A program made the translations under genes and the position numbers. The notes beneath the pieces were generated by a model, which was not told the origin of the DNA, did no database searches, and saw only the letters and a list, made by a program, of their open reading frames with translations. From Acinetobacter kyonggiensis (GTDB taxonomy: Bacteria > Pseudomonadota > Gammaproteobacteria > Pseudomonadales > Moraxellaceae): a DNA stretch of 64,000 nt. Below, piece after piece: positions 36,217-43,531 of this stretch. How positions within the stretch are numbered: position 1 is the stretch's first letter; each line of letters starts with the position of its first letter. The stretch lies in contig NZ_FNPK01000006.1 of NCBI RefSeq assembly GCF_900107285.1, forward strand, positions 62,001 to 126,000, given 5' to 3'.

Positions 36217-36992
36217 AGTTGATGATTAACCACCAAACTCACTATACCTATAGCGATCAGGCATGTAACAGCATTCAATATATTAAAATGACCCCGATGA
36301 GCAATGTACATCAGCAGGTTCATTATTGGGATGTGAGTGTGCCAGGTCAGAAAGAAGTTAAAGCGGATGCCTTTAATAATATTTGGATTACCAGTTCACA
36401 GCGACAACCCTATCAGCAAATGACGATTATGGCGCAGGGGATCATCGAGATGAATCCTCATACCCAATTTGGGATTGATACAGCCATCAATCCAAATTTA
36501 TTTTTACAGCCGACAGCAAATACTTTGTGTAATGCTGAAATGAAAGATTTCGCCAAGCGTCATGTTCCGTATTTAACACGAGAACATTTAATTAATTTGT
36601 CTGCTGCGGTGTTACAGCATATTCCTTACGTGCCTGATCAGACTTCAGTACAAACATCTGCTATTGATGCCTTCCAACATCGGCAAGGTGTGTGTCAAGA
36701 TCATAGCCATGTCTTTATCGCCATGTGTAAGTATTTGGGTTTACCTGCACGTTATGTATCAGGGTATTTATTTGTACCAAATACTTCTCACCTTGCAAGT
36801 CATGCTTGGGCAGAAGTTTTTTTTGAAAATACGTGGTATTGTTTTGATACAAGTAACCAATTATTTGCACTAAATTCACATATTTATGTGGCTATAGGTC
36901 GTGATTATTGGGATGTTGCACCTGTTCGAGGTATAAGAGAGCGTGGTGGTATTGAGTCTATGAATTCTATTGTTCAAGTACTCGCTTGCTGA
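36213..36992 (+). CDS. Transglutaminase-like (papain-fold) protein
   Basis: 259 residues. N-terminal beta-sandwich (MKLMINHQTHYTYSDQACNS, the bacterial transglutaminase N-domain), then the catalytic triad: Cys161 in RQGVCQDHSHVFIAMC, His197 in LASHAWAEVFF and Asp212 in CFDTSNQ. All three residues are present. Such enzymes cleave or transfer gamma-glutamyl or peptide bonds. In this cluster it probably trims or links the ATP-grasp product. It overlaps the alpha-E gene by four bases. Confidence 0.92.
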   Translation: MKLMINHQTHYTYSDQACNSIQYIKMTPMSNVHQQVHYWDVSVPGQKEVKADAFNNIWITSSQRQPYQQMTIMAQGIIEMNPHTQFGIDTAINPNLFLQPTANTLCNAEMKDFAKRHVPYLTREHLINLSAAVLQHIPYVPDQTSVQTSAIDAFQHRQGVCQDHSHVFIAMCKYLGLPARYVSGYLFVPNTSHLASHAWAEVFFENTWYCFDTSNQLFALNSHIYVAIGRDYWDVAPVRGIRERGGIESMNSIVQVLAC

Positions 36993-37018
36993 AAATTTGA
37001 AGGTCATAGGAGCTGTTA

Positions 37019-37753
37019 ATGACGTATTGTTGTGCGCTACGTTTGAAAGATGGATTAGTTTTTGTTAGTGATACGCGTACCAATGCGGGTGTAGATCATA
37101 TTTCGGTATTTCGTAAGCTCTATACTTTTGGTGTAGAAGGCGAGCGATTTATAAGCATACAAACATCTGGTAATTTAGCGACAACTCAAGCAGTCATTAG
37201 TCATCTAAATAATCATTTAGAACTTAAGCAAGAACCGAATTTATATAGTGTGAATACGATGTTTGAGATTGCAGAGTTGGTCGGTCAAACATTGAGAAAA
37301 GTGATTGCAGATATCACGGTAGACCCTGATGAGCACAATAATTATTCGTGTAGCCTATTGCTTGGTGGGCAAATTAAAGGTGCGGATATGCAACTCTATA
37401 ATGTTTATTCTCAGGGTAACTTTATTAATGCAACAGAAGATACACCGTACTTTCAAATCGGAGAAAGTAAATATGGTAAGCCTATATTAGATCGAGCCTT
37501 GGTTTATGAAATGCCTTTAGATGAGGCAGTACGGTGTTGTTTAATTTCTTTTGATTCTACTTTACGTTCCAATGTCTCAGTTGGAATGCCATTAGATACC
37601 ATTGTTTATAAAAAAGATTCATTGCATATTCCAAATGGCAAACGTATCTATGAAGAAGATCCATATTTTAGGCAGCTGAGTAAACAATGGTCAGATACTT
37701 TACGTCGTGGTGTGCAAGAATTGCCAATCCCGACCAATGATTATTTAGAATAA
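37019..37753 (+). CDS. Proteasome-related peptidase Anbu (BPH)
   Basis: 244 residues. Anbu is the bacterial relative of proteasome beta subunits and HslV. After removal of Met the nucleophile Thr1 is exposed (TYCCALRLKDGLVFVSDTRTNAG), with Asp17 and Lys32 of the N-terminal nucleophile triad at expected positions (SDTRTNAGVDHISVFRKL). The rest shows the beta-sandwich and SLLLGGQ region typical of the family. AGGAGCTGTTA precedes the ATG. It is the last gene of the cluster. Published Anbu structures show lock-washer-like oligomers, but no natural substrate is established. Confidence 0.93.
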   Translation: MTYCCALRLKDGLVFVSDTRTNAGVDHISVFRKLYTFGVEGERFISIQTSGNLATTQAVISHLNNHLELKQEPNLYSVNTMFEIAELVGQTLRKVIADITVDPDEHNNYSCSLLLGGQIKGADMQLYNVYSQGNFINATEDTPYFQIGESKYGKPILDRALVYEMPLDEAVRCCLISFDSTLRSNVSVGMPLDTIVYKKDSLHIPNGKRIYEEDPYFRQLSKQWSDTLRRGVQELPIPTNDYLE

Positions 37754-37807
37754 TATTGTGCTATTTATGGTGAGAATATAGAGATTAGCTTAGCGACTGA
37801 GCTTAAT

Positions 37808-37836
37808 AAAAAACCCAAGTTTAACTTGGGTTTTTT
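37808..37836. terminator. Terminator between the Anbu gene and alr
   Basis: AAAAAACCCAAGT / ACTTGGGTTTTTT stem between the two convergent genes, with U-tracts in both directions. Confidence 0.93.
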
Positions 37837-37848
37837 AACTTCAATTTT

Positions 37849-38916
37849 TTACTTTCTGATTGGGCGAGCACTTAAGCGGCATAAGAGTTCATAGCCAATG
37901 GTGCCATTAGCTTCTGCAACATTATCAACCAAGCGGTTTTTACCCCAAAGTTCGACTTCAGTCCCTAAAGGTGTATTTAAGCCAGTGACATCAATGGCAA
38001 TCATGTCCATAGCGACACGACCAACCACAGGTGTGGTTTTGCCCTGAATGGAAACATAGTTTTGTTTTGGAAAGGCACGTGGATAGCCATCACCATAGCC
38101 AATTGAAACAATCGCAAGCTGCATTTCTTCAGTTGCAACAAAGTGCGAACCATAACCTACAGATTCACCTGCTTGGATGGTATTTAATGCAATAACTGCC
38201 GCGGTGAAGGTCATGACGGGTTTAAGATCTAAATCATTAGCCGTTTGATCTGCAAATGGAGAGGCACCATACAGCATAATACCGGGGCGAACAAAGTCAA
38301 AATTCAATTCAGGCCATTTGAAAATTGCGGCTGAGTTACAGCACGAAGCCATTATTGGAGCACAAGCTTCTTTGACGTGTAAGAATTGATTTTTTTGTTG
38401 TTCATTTAAAGGGTGATTTTCAGCATCTGCATTGGCAAAATGCATGGCAAGAACACAGGTAAAACCTTCTGCTTTGAGTGCATTAATGACTTCAATAATT
38501 TCAGCTACTTTAAAACCTAAGCGGTTCATACCACTATTTAGTTTGACCCAAACTTTTAAGTTTTTAGCAATATAGGCATCTTTATGTGCCCGTAGCCAAT
38601 CCAATTGTTGATGATGATGTACGATACACTCAAGATTATTGTCAATCACAACCTGCATTTCATCTTCAGAGAAAACACCTTCAATGAGTGTAATGGGTTG
38701 TTGATAGCCGAGTTCTCGAATCTCAAGTGCCTCTTCAAGACAGGCGACACCAAAAGCATCCGTTCCACCTAAGGCTGCCAAACAGTCTTTGACTCCATGT
38801 CCATAAGCATTGGCTTTAACCATGCTTACAATTTGAGCAGTTGGTGCAAGTTGTTTAACACGGTTTAAATTATATTGCAGTGCTTCTCTGTCAATATAAA
38901 CTGTTGCTTGGCGCAC
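37849..38916 (-). CDS. alr: Alanine racemase
   Basis: 355 residues. Converts L- to D-alanine for peptidoglycan with pyridoxal phosphate bound to Lys34 in MVKANAYGHG. The catalytic tyrosine of the second monomer is in ESVGYGSHF and the conserved GRVAMDMIAIDV is near the C-terminus. It ends the rpsF-rpsR-rplI-dnaB-alr direction of transcription, although a DUF4259 gene on the opposite strand lies between dnaB and alr here, so it has its own promoter. I cannot distinguish the biosynthetic from the catabolic isoenzyme by sequence alone. Confidence 0.93.
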   Translation of the reverse strand: MRQATVYIDREALQYNLNRVKQLAPTAQIVSMVKANAYGHGVKDCLAALGGTDAFGVACLEEALEIRELGYQQPITLIEGVFSEDEMQVVIDNNLECIVHHHQQLDWLRAHKDAYIAKNLKVWVKLNSGMNRLGFKVAEIIEVINALKAEGFTCVLAMHFANADAENHPLNEQQKNQFLHVKEACAPIMASCCNSAAIFKWPELNFDFVRPGIMLYGASPFADQTANDLDLKPVMTFTAAVIALNTIQAGESVGYGSHFVATEEMQLAIVSIGYGDGYPRAFPKQNYVSIQGKTTPVVGRVAMDMIAIDVTGLNTPLGTEVELWGKNRLVDNVAEANGTIGYELLCRLSARPIRK

Positions 38917-39177
38917 CCTCGTTACTCCTTGGGGTTACAAATATTACATTACGAGAGGGCAAAACCCAGACGTTAAATGAATTTTTGAGAGATTTAAATG
39001 AAGAATTTCAGTGGGATTGATAAAATATTTATCATGAAAATACTGAATTATTGTAGTCCTCTCAGTTGAAAATGGACATAAGTTTAAATAATTTTATTGA
39101 AAGTTAATTTAGATCAAACCCAGACTTTGCATATAACTTTTTGGGGCTTAATAATTTTTCAGCATTTTATTTTAGTC
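38917..39177. other. Spacer upstream of alr with no ORF
   Basis: Between the divergent alr and DUF4259 genes. The first 60 bases are the alr leader. No convincing ORF or repeat was seen apart from the hairpin that follows at 39178. A TTGATA box at 39019 followed at about 17 bases by ATACTG is a possible + strand promoter. Confidence 0.4.
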
Positions 39178-39231
39178 TAACGAGTCGTAAATTTAGTTTA
39201 GCAATTGAATTTTACTGACTCGTTATTTTTT
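39178..39231 (+). terminator. Orphan long hairpin with T-tract upstream of the DUF4259 gene
   Basis: TAACGAGTC (39178-39186) pairs with GACTCGTTA (39217-39225), and the stem can continue inwards with GTAAA / TTTAC, followed by TTTTTTGG. It is before, not after, a + strand gene, and alr runs the other way, so it looks like the end of an unannotated short RNA or an attenuator. Confidence 0.6.
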
Positions 39232-39344
39232 GGATAGAAAATATCAATAAACCTTTGTTTTAAATTGGTTTTAAAGAAAAATTTAAGTAAACTTTAAAAA
39301 AGAGCGATAACAAAATTCTCTATTGATAAAAAAAGGACATAATT

Positions 39345-39761
39345 ATGGGTGCTTGGTCACATGAACCATTTGGTAATGATACTGCAAACGATTGGGCTGA
39401 TGAATTAGAGGAAAGTTCGGATTTTTCAATCGTTGAAAAAGCTTTTAATCAAATTATTGAATCTGCGGAAGAATACATTGATGCGGATATTGCTTGTGAG
39501 GCCCATGCAGCAGCAGAGGTGCTTGCTCAAGCTTTGGGAAAGGGGACACAAGATGATGCTTATACTGAAAAAGTTGATGCGTGGTTAACAAAACTGACGA
39601 TTAAACCTCATGATCTTCTGATTCCCAAAGCACTTCAAGCATTGAGTTTATTGACTACTGAAGATTCAGAACTAGATGAACTTTGGCAAGATTCAGAGGA
39701 ATATAGCCAGTGGAAAGCAAATATCGATGAATTAAAAGAACTTTTAAGAGCTAAACTTTAG
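39345..39761 (+). CDS. DUF4259 protein
   Basis: 138 residues, acidic and helical. It begins with the family signature MGAWSHEPFGNDTANDWADEL, then has a CEAHAAAEVLAQALG helix and a C-terminal SQWKANIDELKELL helix. Members are found singly in many bacteria, and no function is established. The ATG follows AAAAAAGGACATAATT. It separates dnaB from alr on the opposite strand. Confidence 0.88.
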   Translation: MGAWSHEPFGNDTANDWADELEESSDFSIVEKAFNQIIESAEEYIDADIACEAHAAAEVLAQALGKGTQDDAYTEKVDAWLTKLTIKPHDLLIPKALQALSLLTTEDSELDELWQDSEEYSQWKANIDELKELLRAKL

Positions 39762-39796
39762 ATATTTTTATTTATATTTAATTTAAGCGGGTAATA

Positions 39797-39826
39797 AAAA
39801 AACGGACAAATAAATGTCCGTTTTCT
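39797..39826. terminator. Bidirectional terminator between DUF4259 and dnaB
   Basis: AACGGACA (39801-39808) / TGTCCGTT (39815-39822) with A-run on the left and T-run on the right. Confidence 0.9.
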
Positions 39827-39847
39827 TATTTTTGGAGCATGTAGAAA

Positions 39848-41293
39848 TTATTCTTCATCATTATATTGAGAATAAAATTCAGGTGACAGGTTGCTAAAGC
39901 GCGTATATTGACCTTCAAAAGCCAAGCGAACAGTACCAATTGGGCCGTTACGTTGTTTACCAATAATAATTTCCGCTGTGCCTGCTTCTTTGGATTCTTT
40001 GTTATAAACCTCATCACGGTAAATAAACATAATTAAGTCGGCATCCTGTTCAATTGCACCTGATTCACGAAGATCGGACATCACAGGACGTTTATTGGGT
40101 CTGTTTTCCAGTGAACGGTTGAGCTGAGATAATGCAATGACAGGGCACATCATTTCTTTAGCCAGAGCTTTTAAGCTTCGTGAAATTTCTGAGATCTCAC
40201 CGACACGGTTATCCCCCATACCTGGAACTTTCATTAATTGTAAGTAGTCGACCATAATACAGCCAATTTTACCACCATGCATTTTGGCAATACGACGCGC
40301 TCGCGCTCGTAATTCTGTCGGTGGTAGGGCTGAAGAATCATCAATATATAGGTGTTTTTCCTGCAATTGCAAAATGGTGCCAGTCACTTTTGACCATTCA
40401 TCACCATCTAATTTACCAGAACGTAAGTGTCCTTGATGAACCTTGCCGTAAGCTGAAATTAAACGCATGGCGATTGAATCTGCGGGCATCTCCATGGAGA
40501 AAACCAGCGCGGGTAAGTCACAGTTAAATAAAACACTTTCTACTAAGTTCATTGCGAACGTGGTTTTACCCATAGAAGGACGTGCAGCAACAATAATCAA
40601 ATCACCTGATTGCATGCCAGATGTTTTGTTATCAAGCTCCATAAAGCCTGAAGTTAAACCTGTGATGCTGCCTTCCATTTGTGAAAGTTCATTTAATTTG
40701 TCAAAAACATCGGCAACGACGGCATTGATTGGTTTTGGCCCTTGAGCTTTAGCATTGTTATTATGTTGTTCAGCAATCGAGAAAATATTCGTTTCTGCTA
40801 AATCTAAAATTTCACTCACACTACGACCTTTGGTGTCATAGGCATTTTGTAAAATTTCAGAGCTGACTTTAATCATGCTACGCAAAGTTGAAAATTCTTT
40901 AATTTTATTGGCATAGGTTTCTAAGTTGTAAAAACTAGAAGGGGAATCTGCCATCAACTGCATCAAATATTCTTCACCACCTACAGCATCCAATAGGTTT
41001 TGTTTGATGAGCCAATCATTGACCAAAACGGCATCGTAAGGTGAGTTTTCTTGAGTTAGTTTTTCAATCGCACGAAAAATATATTTATGTCGTGTCGCAT
41101 AAAAATCATTTTCACTGAGTACATCGCCAACTTGTTCAAAAGATTCAGCCACCGTCATTAGTGCTGCAAGTACGGCTTGCTCAATCGCTAAGTTGTGCGG
41201 TGGAGTACGAAACTCTTTTAATTGGCTAGGCTCATTACTTTTATTATCTACTTTTGATGCGTTAAGCGTAGCATTGGCATTCGCCTGTGACAT
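39848..41293 (-). CDS. dnaB: Replicative DNA helicase DnaB
   Basis: 481 residues. N-terminal domain with PPHNLAIEQAVLAALM. Then the RecA-type helicase core: Walker A AARPSMGKTTFAMN, Walker B IMVDYLQLM, the arginine-finger/H4 region LSQLNRSLENRPNKRPVMSDLRESGAIEQDAD and the C-terminal RNGPIG. No intein is present. The ATG at 41293 is preceded by AGGG at 8 bases, and the frame continues 8 codons upstream without a better start. It opens replication forks as a hexamer. Downstream of rplI on the same strand. Confidence 0.96.
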   Translation of the reverse strand: MSQANANATLNASKVDNKSNEPSQLKEFRTPPHNLAIEQAVLAALMTVAESFEQVGDVLSENDFYATRHKYIFRAIEKLTQENSPYDAVLVNDWLIKQNLLDAVGGEEYLMQLMADSPSSFYNLETYANKIKEFSTLRSMIKVSSEILQNAYDTKGRSVSEILDLAETNIFSIAEQHNNNAKAQGPKPINAVVADVFDKLNELSQMEGSITGLTSGFMELDNKTSGMQSGDLIIVAARPSMGKTTFAMNLVESVLFNCDLPALVFSMEMPADSIAMRLISAYGKVHQGHLRSGKLDGDEWSKVTGTILQLQEKHLYIDDSSALPPTELRARARRIAKMHGGKIGCIMVDYLQLMKVPGMGDNRVGEISEISRSLKALAKEMMCPVIALSQLNRSLENRPNKRPVMSDLRESGAIEQDADLIMFIYRDEVYNKESKEAGTAEIIIGKQRNGPIGTVRLAFEGQYTRFSNLSPEFYSQYNDEE

Positions 41294-41503
41294 ATAAAAC
41301 CCTAATTTTAAATGCAATAAATGAGTAATTTAGAAAGATGGCACGAAGAATAAAATTTCAAATATTTTCGTATAAATAGATCATACGCACTCTTAAAAAA
41401 AATGCGAATCGAAAATTTCATTCATCTAAAAGCAGTCAAAATAAGTTGTGCTAACTACTTGTTGTTAAAGCGACATAAGCTATTTTGACTATTTTCAGAA
41501 ATA

Positions 41504-41535
41504 AAAAAAGAGCATGCAAAAGCATGCTCTTTTTC
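41504..41535. terminator. Terminator after rplI
   Basis: GAGCATGC (41510-41517) / GCATGCTC (41522-41529) with T5 on both strands, directly after the rplI stop. Confidence 0.93.
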
Positions 41536-41545
41536 TTGCAGAAAA

Positions 41546-41992
41546 TTACTCAGATACGATAGTAACGAGAACTTCAGCAACAACATCATGATGCAATTGG
41601 ATTGCGATGTTGAATTCGCCAGTGTGACGAAGTGCACCGTTCGGTAAACGAACTTCTGCACGGTCAACTTCAAGACCAGCATTTGTCAACGCGTCAGCGA
41701 TGTCACGAGTACCGATAGAACCGAATAGTTTACCTTCGTCACCAGCTTTCGCAGTGATTACGATGTTAACTTCGTCTAATTGGTCAGCACGTGCTTGAGC
41801 AGCAGCTAAAACATCAGCTTCAGCTTTCTCAAGTTCAGCACGACGAGCTTCAAAAGCAGCAGTATTCGACTCAGTCGCTGCTACTGCTTGACCTTGAGGG
41901 ATAAGGTAGTTGCGGCCGTAACCAGCTTTAACTGAAACTTTATCGCCTAATTTACCAAGGTTTTTAATGCGTTGTAGTAAGATAATATCCAC
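41546..41992 (-). CDS. rplI: 50S ribosomal protein L9
   Basis: 148 residues. N-terminal [22 protein letters not shown] and [17 protein letters not shown] bind 23S rRNA. A long connecting helix rich in Ala/Glu and the C-terminal domain ([20 protein letters not shown]) complete the protein. It follows rpsR by 9 bases and shares the rpsF operon. Confidence 0.98.
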   Translation of the reverse strand: MDIILLQRIKNLGKLGDKVSVKAGYGRNYLIPQGQAVAATESNTAAFEARRAELEKAEADVLAAAQARADQLDEVNIVITAKAGDEGKLFGSIGTRDIADALTNAGLEVDRAEVRLPNGALRHTGEFNIAIQLHHDVVAEVLVTIVSE

Positions 41993-42001
41993 AGCTCAAC
42001 C

Positions 42002-42229
42002 TCACTTATGATTGTCAGTGTAAGGGATCAAAGCCAAGTAACGAGCTTGTTTAATAGCAAGCGCTAATTGACGTTGGTAACGAGCTTTAGTACCTGTAAT
42101 ACGGCTAGGAACAATTTTGCCGTTTTCAGTGATGTACTGTTTTAAAGTATCGATATCTTTGTAGTCGATGTAAGCAACTTTCTCAGCTGTAAAGCGGCAG
42201 AACTTGCGACGACGGTAAAAACGTGCCAT
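42002..42229 (-). CDS. rpsR: 30S ribosomal protein S18
   Basis: 75 residues. [54 protein letters not shown] is the complete S18 sequence. S18 binds the small-subunit platform with S6, encoded 11 bases upstream. Confidence 0.98.
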   Translation of the reverse strand: MARFYRRRKFCRFTAEKVAYIDYKDIDTLKQYITENGKIVPSRITGTKARYQRQLALAIKQARYLALIPYTDNHK

Positions 42230-42240
42230 TTATGTTCTCC

Positions 42241-42627
42241 TTATGCTTCAGCAGAATCTTGAGATTGTTGTGCTTCTTCACGTTGTGCTTTACGCGCACG
42301 TTTTTCTTCAGCACTTTTAGCAAGCAATGACTCTTCAGTGATTGCATGTTCACGACGAATAATAACATTACGAAGGATTGCATCGTTATAACGGAACAAT
42401 TCTTCTAATTCATTAAGCGTAGTTTGACCACATTCAACATTCATTAAAATGTAGTGAGCTTTATGAATTTTGTTAATCGGGTAAGCCAATTGACGGCGGC
42501 CCCAATCTTCTAAACGGTGAATTTGACCTTCAGCTTCTTTGATGTGAGTTAGGTAACGTTCTACCATACCCACAACTTGATCGCTTTGGTCTGGATGTAC
42601 CAAAAGTACGATTTCGTAGTGACGCAT
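42241..42627 (-). CDS. rpsF: 30S ribosomal protein S6
   Basis: 128 residues from ATG 42627, chosen because TAAGGAG lies 6 bases upstream and the family starts [29 protein letters not shown] and HYILMNVE are the typical beta strands, and the Glu/Gln-rich tail ([13 protein letters not shown]) is the disordered C-terminus. First gene of rpsF-rpsR-rplI. The leader may bind S6-S18 (see next entry). Confidence 0.97.
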   Translation of the reverse strand: MRHYEIVLLVHPDQSDQVVGMVERYLTHIKEAEGQIHRLEDWGRRQLAYPINKIHKAHYILMNVECGQTTLNELEELFRYNDAILRNVIIRREHAITEESLLAKSAEEKRARKAQREEAQQSQDSAEA

Positions 42628-42636
42628 TGTCAGCTC

Positions 42637-42680
42637 CTTACGGTTTATACAGCCTCTAAATAAATTCGGAGGCAAGGAGT
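42637..42680 (-). promoter_or_regulatory. Candidate S6-S18 autoregulatory hairpin in the rpsF leader
   Basis: On the minus strand GCCTC (42673-42669) pairs with GAGGC (42656-42652), and a CCG lies next to the left arm, 25 bases before the rpsF ribosome binding site. An S6-S18 binding leader with a CCG bulge is widespread in bacteria, so this is a plausible but unproven case. Confidence 0.35.
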
Positions 42681-42771
42681 CACAACCGAGGTTGTGTCGC
42701 AAAATTTGCGAAGCGTGAATTTTAGTGGTTTTAAGCTGAAATTACAAGAGCAGCTTTCTGAAATACTGAAT

Positions 42772-43524
42772 TTATATACGTGGCTTCGAGCGTAATAGAA
42801 AAACCACATAGCCTTTAAATTGAGGATCTTGCTGTATAAAGGCAGGGTTAATCCATTGCCCATTTTGTACCAACCCCACTTTATAAGGTAAATGCATGGC
42901 CGAAATTCGTTTTAAGTAGCTTTGATAATTTGGAATTGTGCTTGTGCCTTGATACGTTTGGATGACCAGTTCATTAATATTTTGTCGTAGCAAATTTAAA
43001 ACTTGCGCATCTTGAACATTGGTCCAGTCAAGTAATCCCGTAATGCTGATTTGATATTGTTTCGGCAATTGCTTTCTTAATGTTTGAAGAAATAGGGCAT
43101 ATTGCTTTAAATTTTTTGTCTTTGCATCGAAATCAATTTGAATGCCTTGAATTTGATTTCCGACATTTTCCCATTGTTTGATGCGCTTTAAAATTTTTTC
43201 TAATTCAGGTTTTTGCCAGTTTAAATGATGGTTTCGATAGACCAGCCAAACTTTTTGGTGCGGTATTTTTAAAATCGAGATACCTTGAGGCGTCAAGATT
43301 GAATTTTGTGTCGATTGATCTAAACGGATTTCGCCTTGTAAAATATAAAGTTCTTTGGCTTGCTTTAAATAAGCAGCAGTAGAAATATCGCCCCAAATCC
43401 AAAAACTAGCGTATTGATTGGCATCAACTATAGTTTTAGATGAAGCAGATTGACTCGGTTGGCATGTGATAAAACTCAAGCCACAAAGTAAAATAACAAT
43501 AATCGAATGAATCCGCTGTAGCAT
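42772..43524 (-). CDS. DUF3142 lipoprotein
   Basis: 250 residues. Signal peptide with lipobox SFITC (cysteine at about residue 21). The mature protein has VWLVYRNHHLNW, GIQIDFDAKTKNLKQYALFL and ISITGLLDWTNV, the signature strands of DUF3142, a TIM-barrel-like family related to glycoside-hydrolase folds with acidic IDFD residues where catalytic acids might sit. Function unknown. It begins 7 bases after the end of the 703-residue exported protein on the same strand, so the pair is probably co-transcribed and may work together in the periplasm. Confidence 0.85.
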   Translation of the reverse strand: MLQRIHSIIVILLCGLSFITCQPSQSASSKTIVDANQYASFWIWGDISTAAYLKQAKELYILQGEIRLDQSTQNSILTPQGISILKIPHQKVWLVYRNHHLNWQKPELEKILKRIKQWENVGNQIQGIQIDFDAKTKNLKQYALFLQTLRKQLPKQYQISITGLLDWTNVQDAQVLNLLRQNINELVIQTYQGTSTIPNYQSYLKRISAMHLPYKVGLVQNGQWINPAFIQQDPQFKGYVVFLLRSKPRI

Positions 43525-43531
43525 CTGACAT

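Noticed and set aside
32838..37753. Phage-defence island interpretation of the Anbu cluster
   Set aside because: WYL regulators accompany many defence systems, but none of the four proteins is a nuclease, helicase, pore or toxin, and no phage or integrase genes are nearby.
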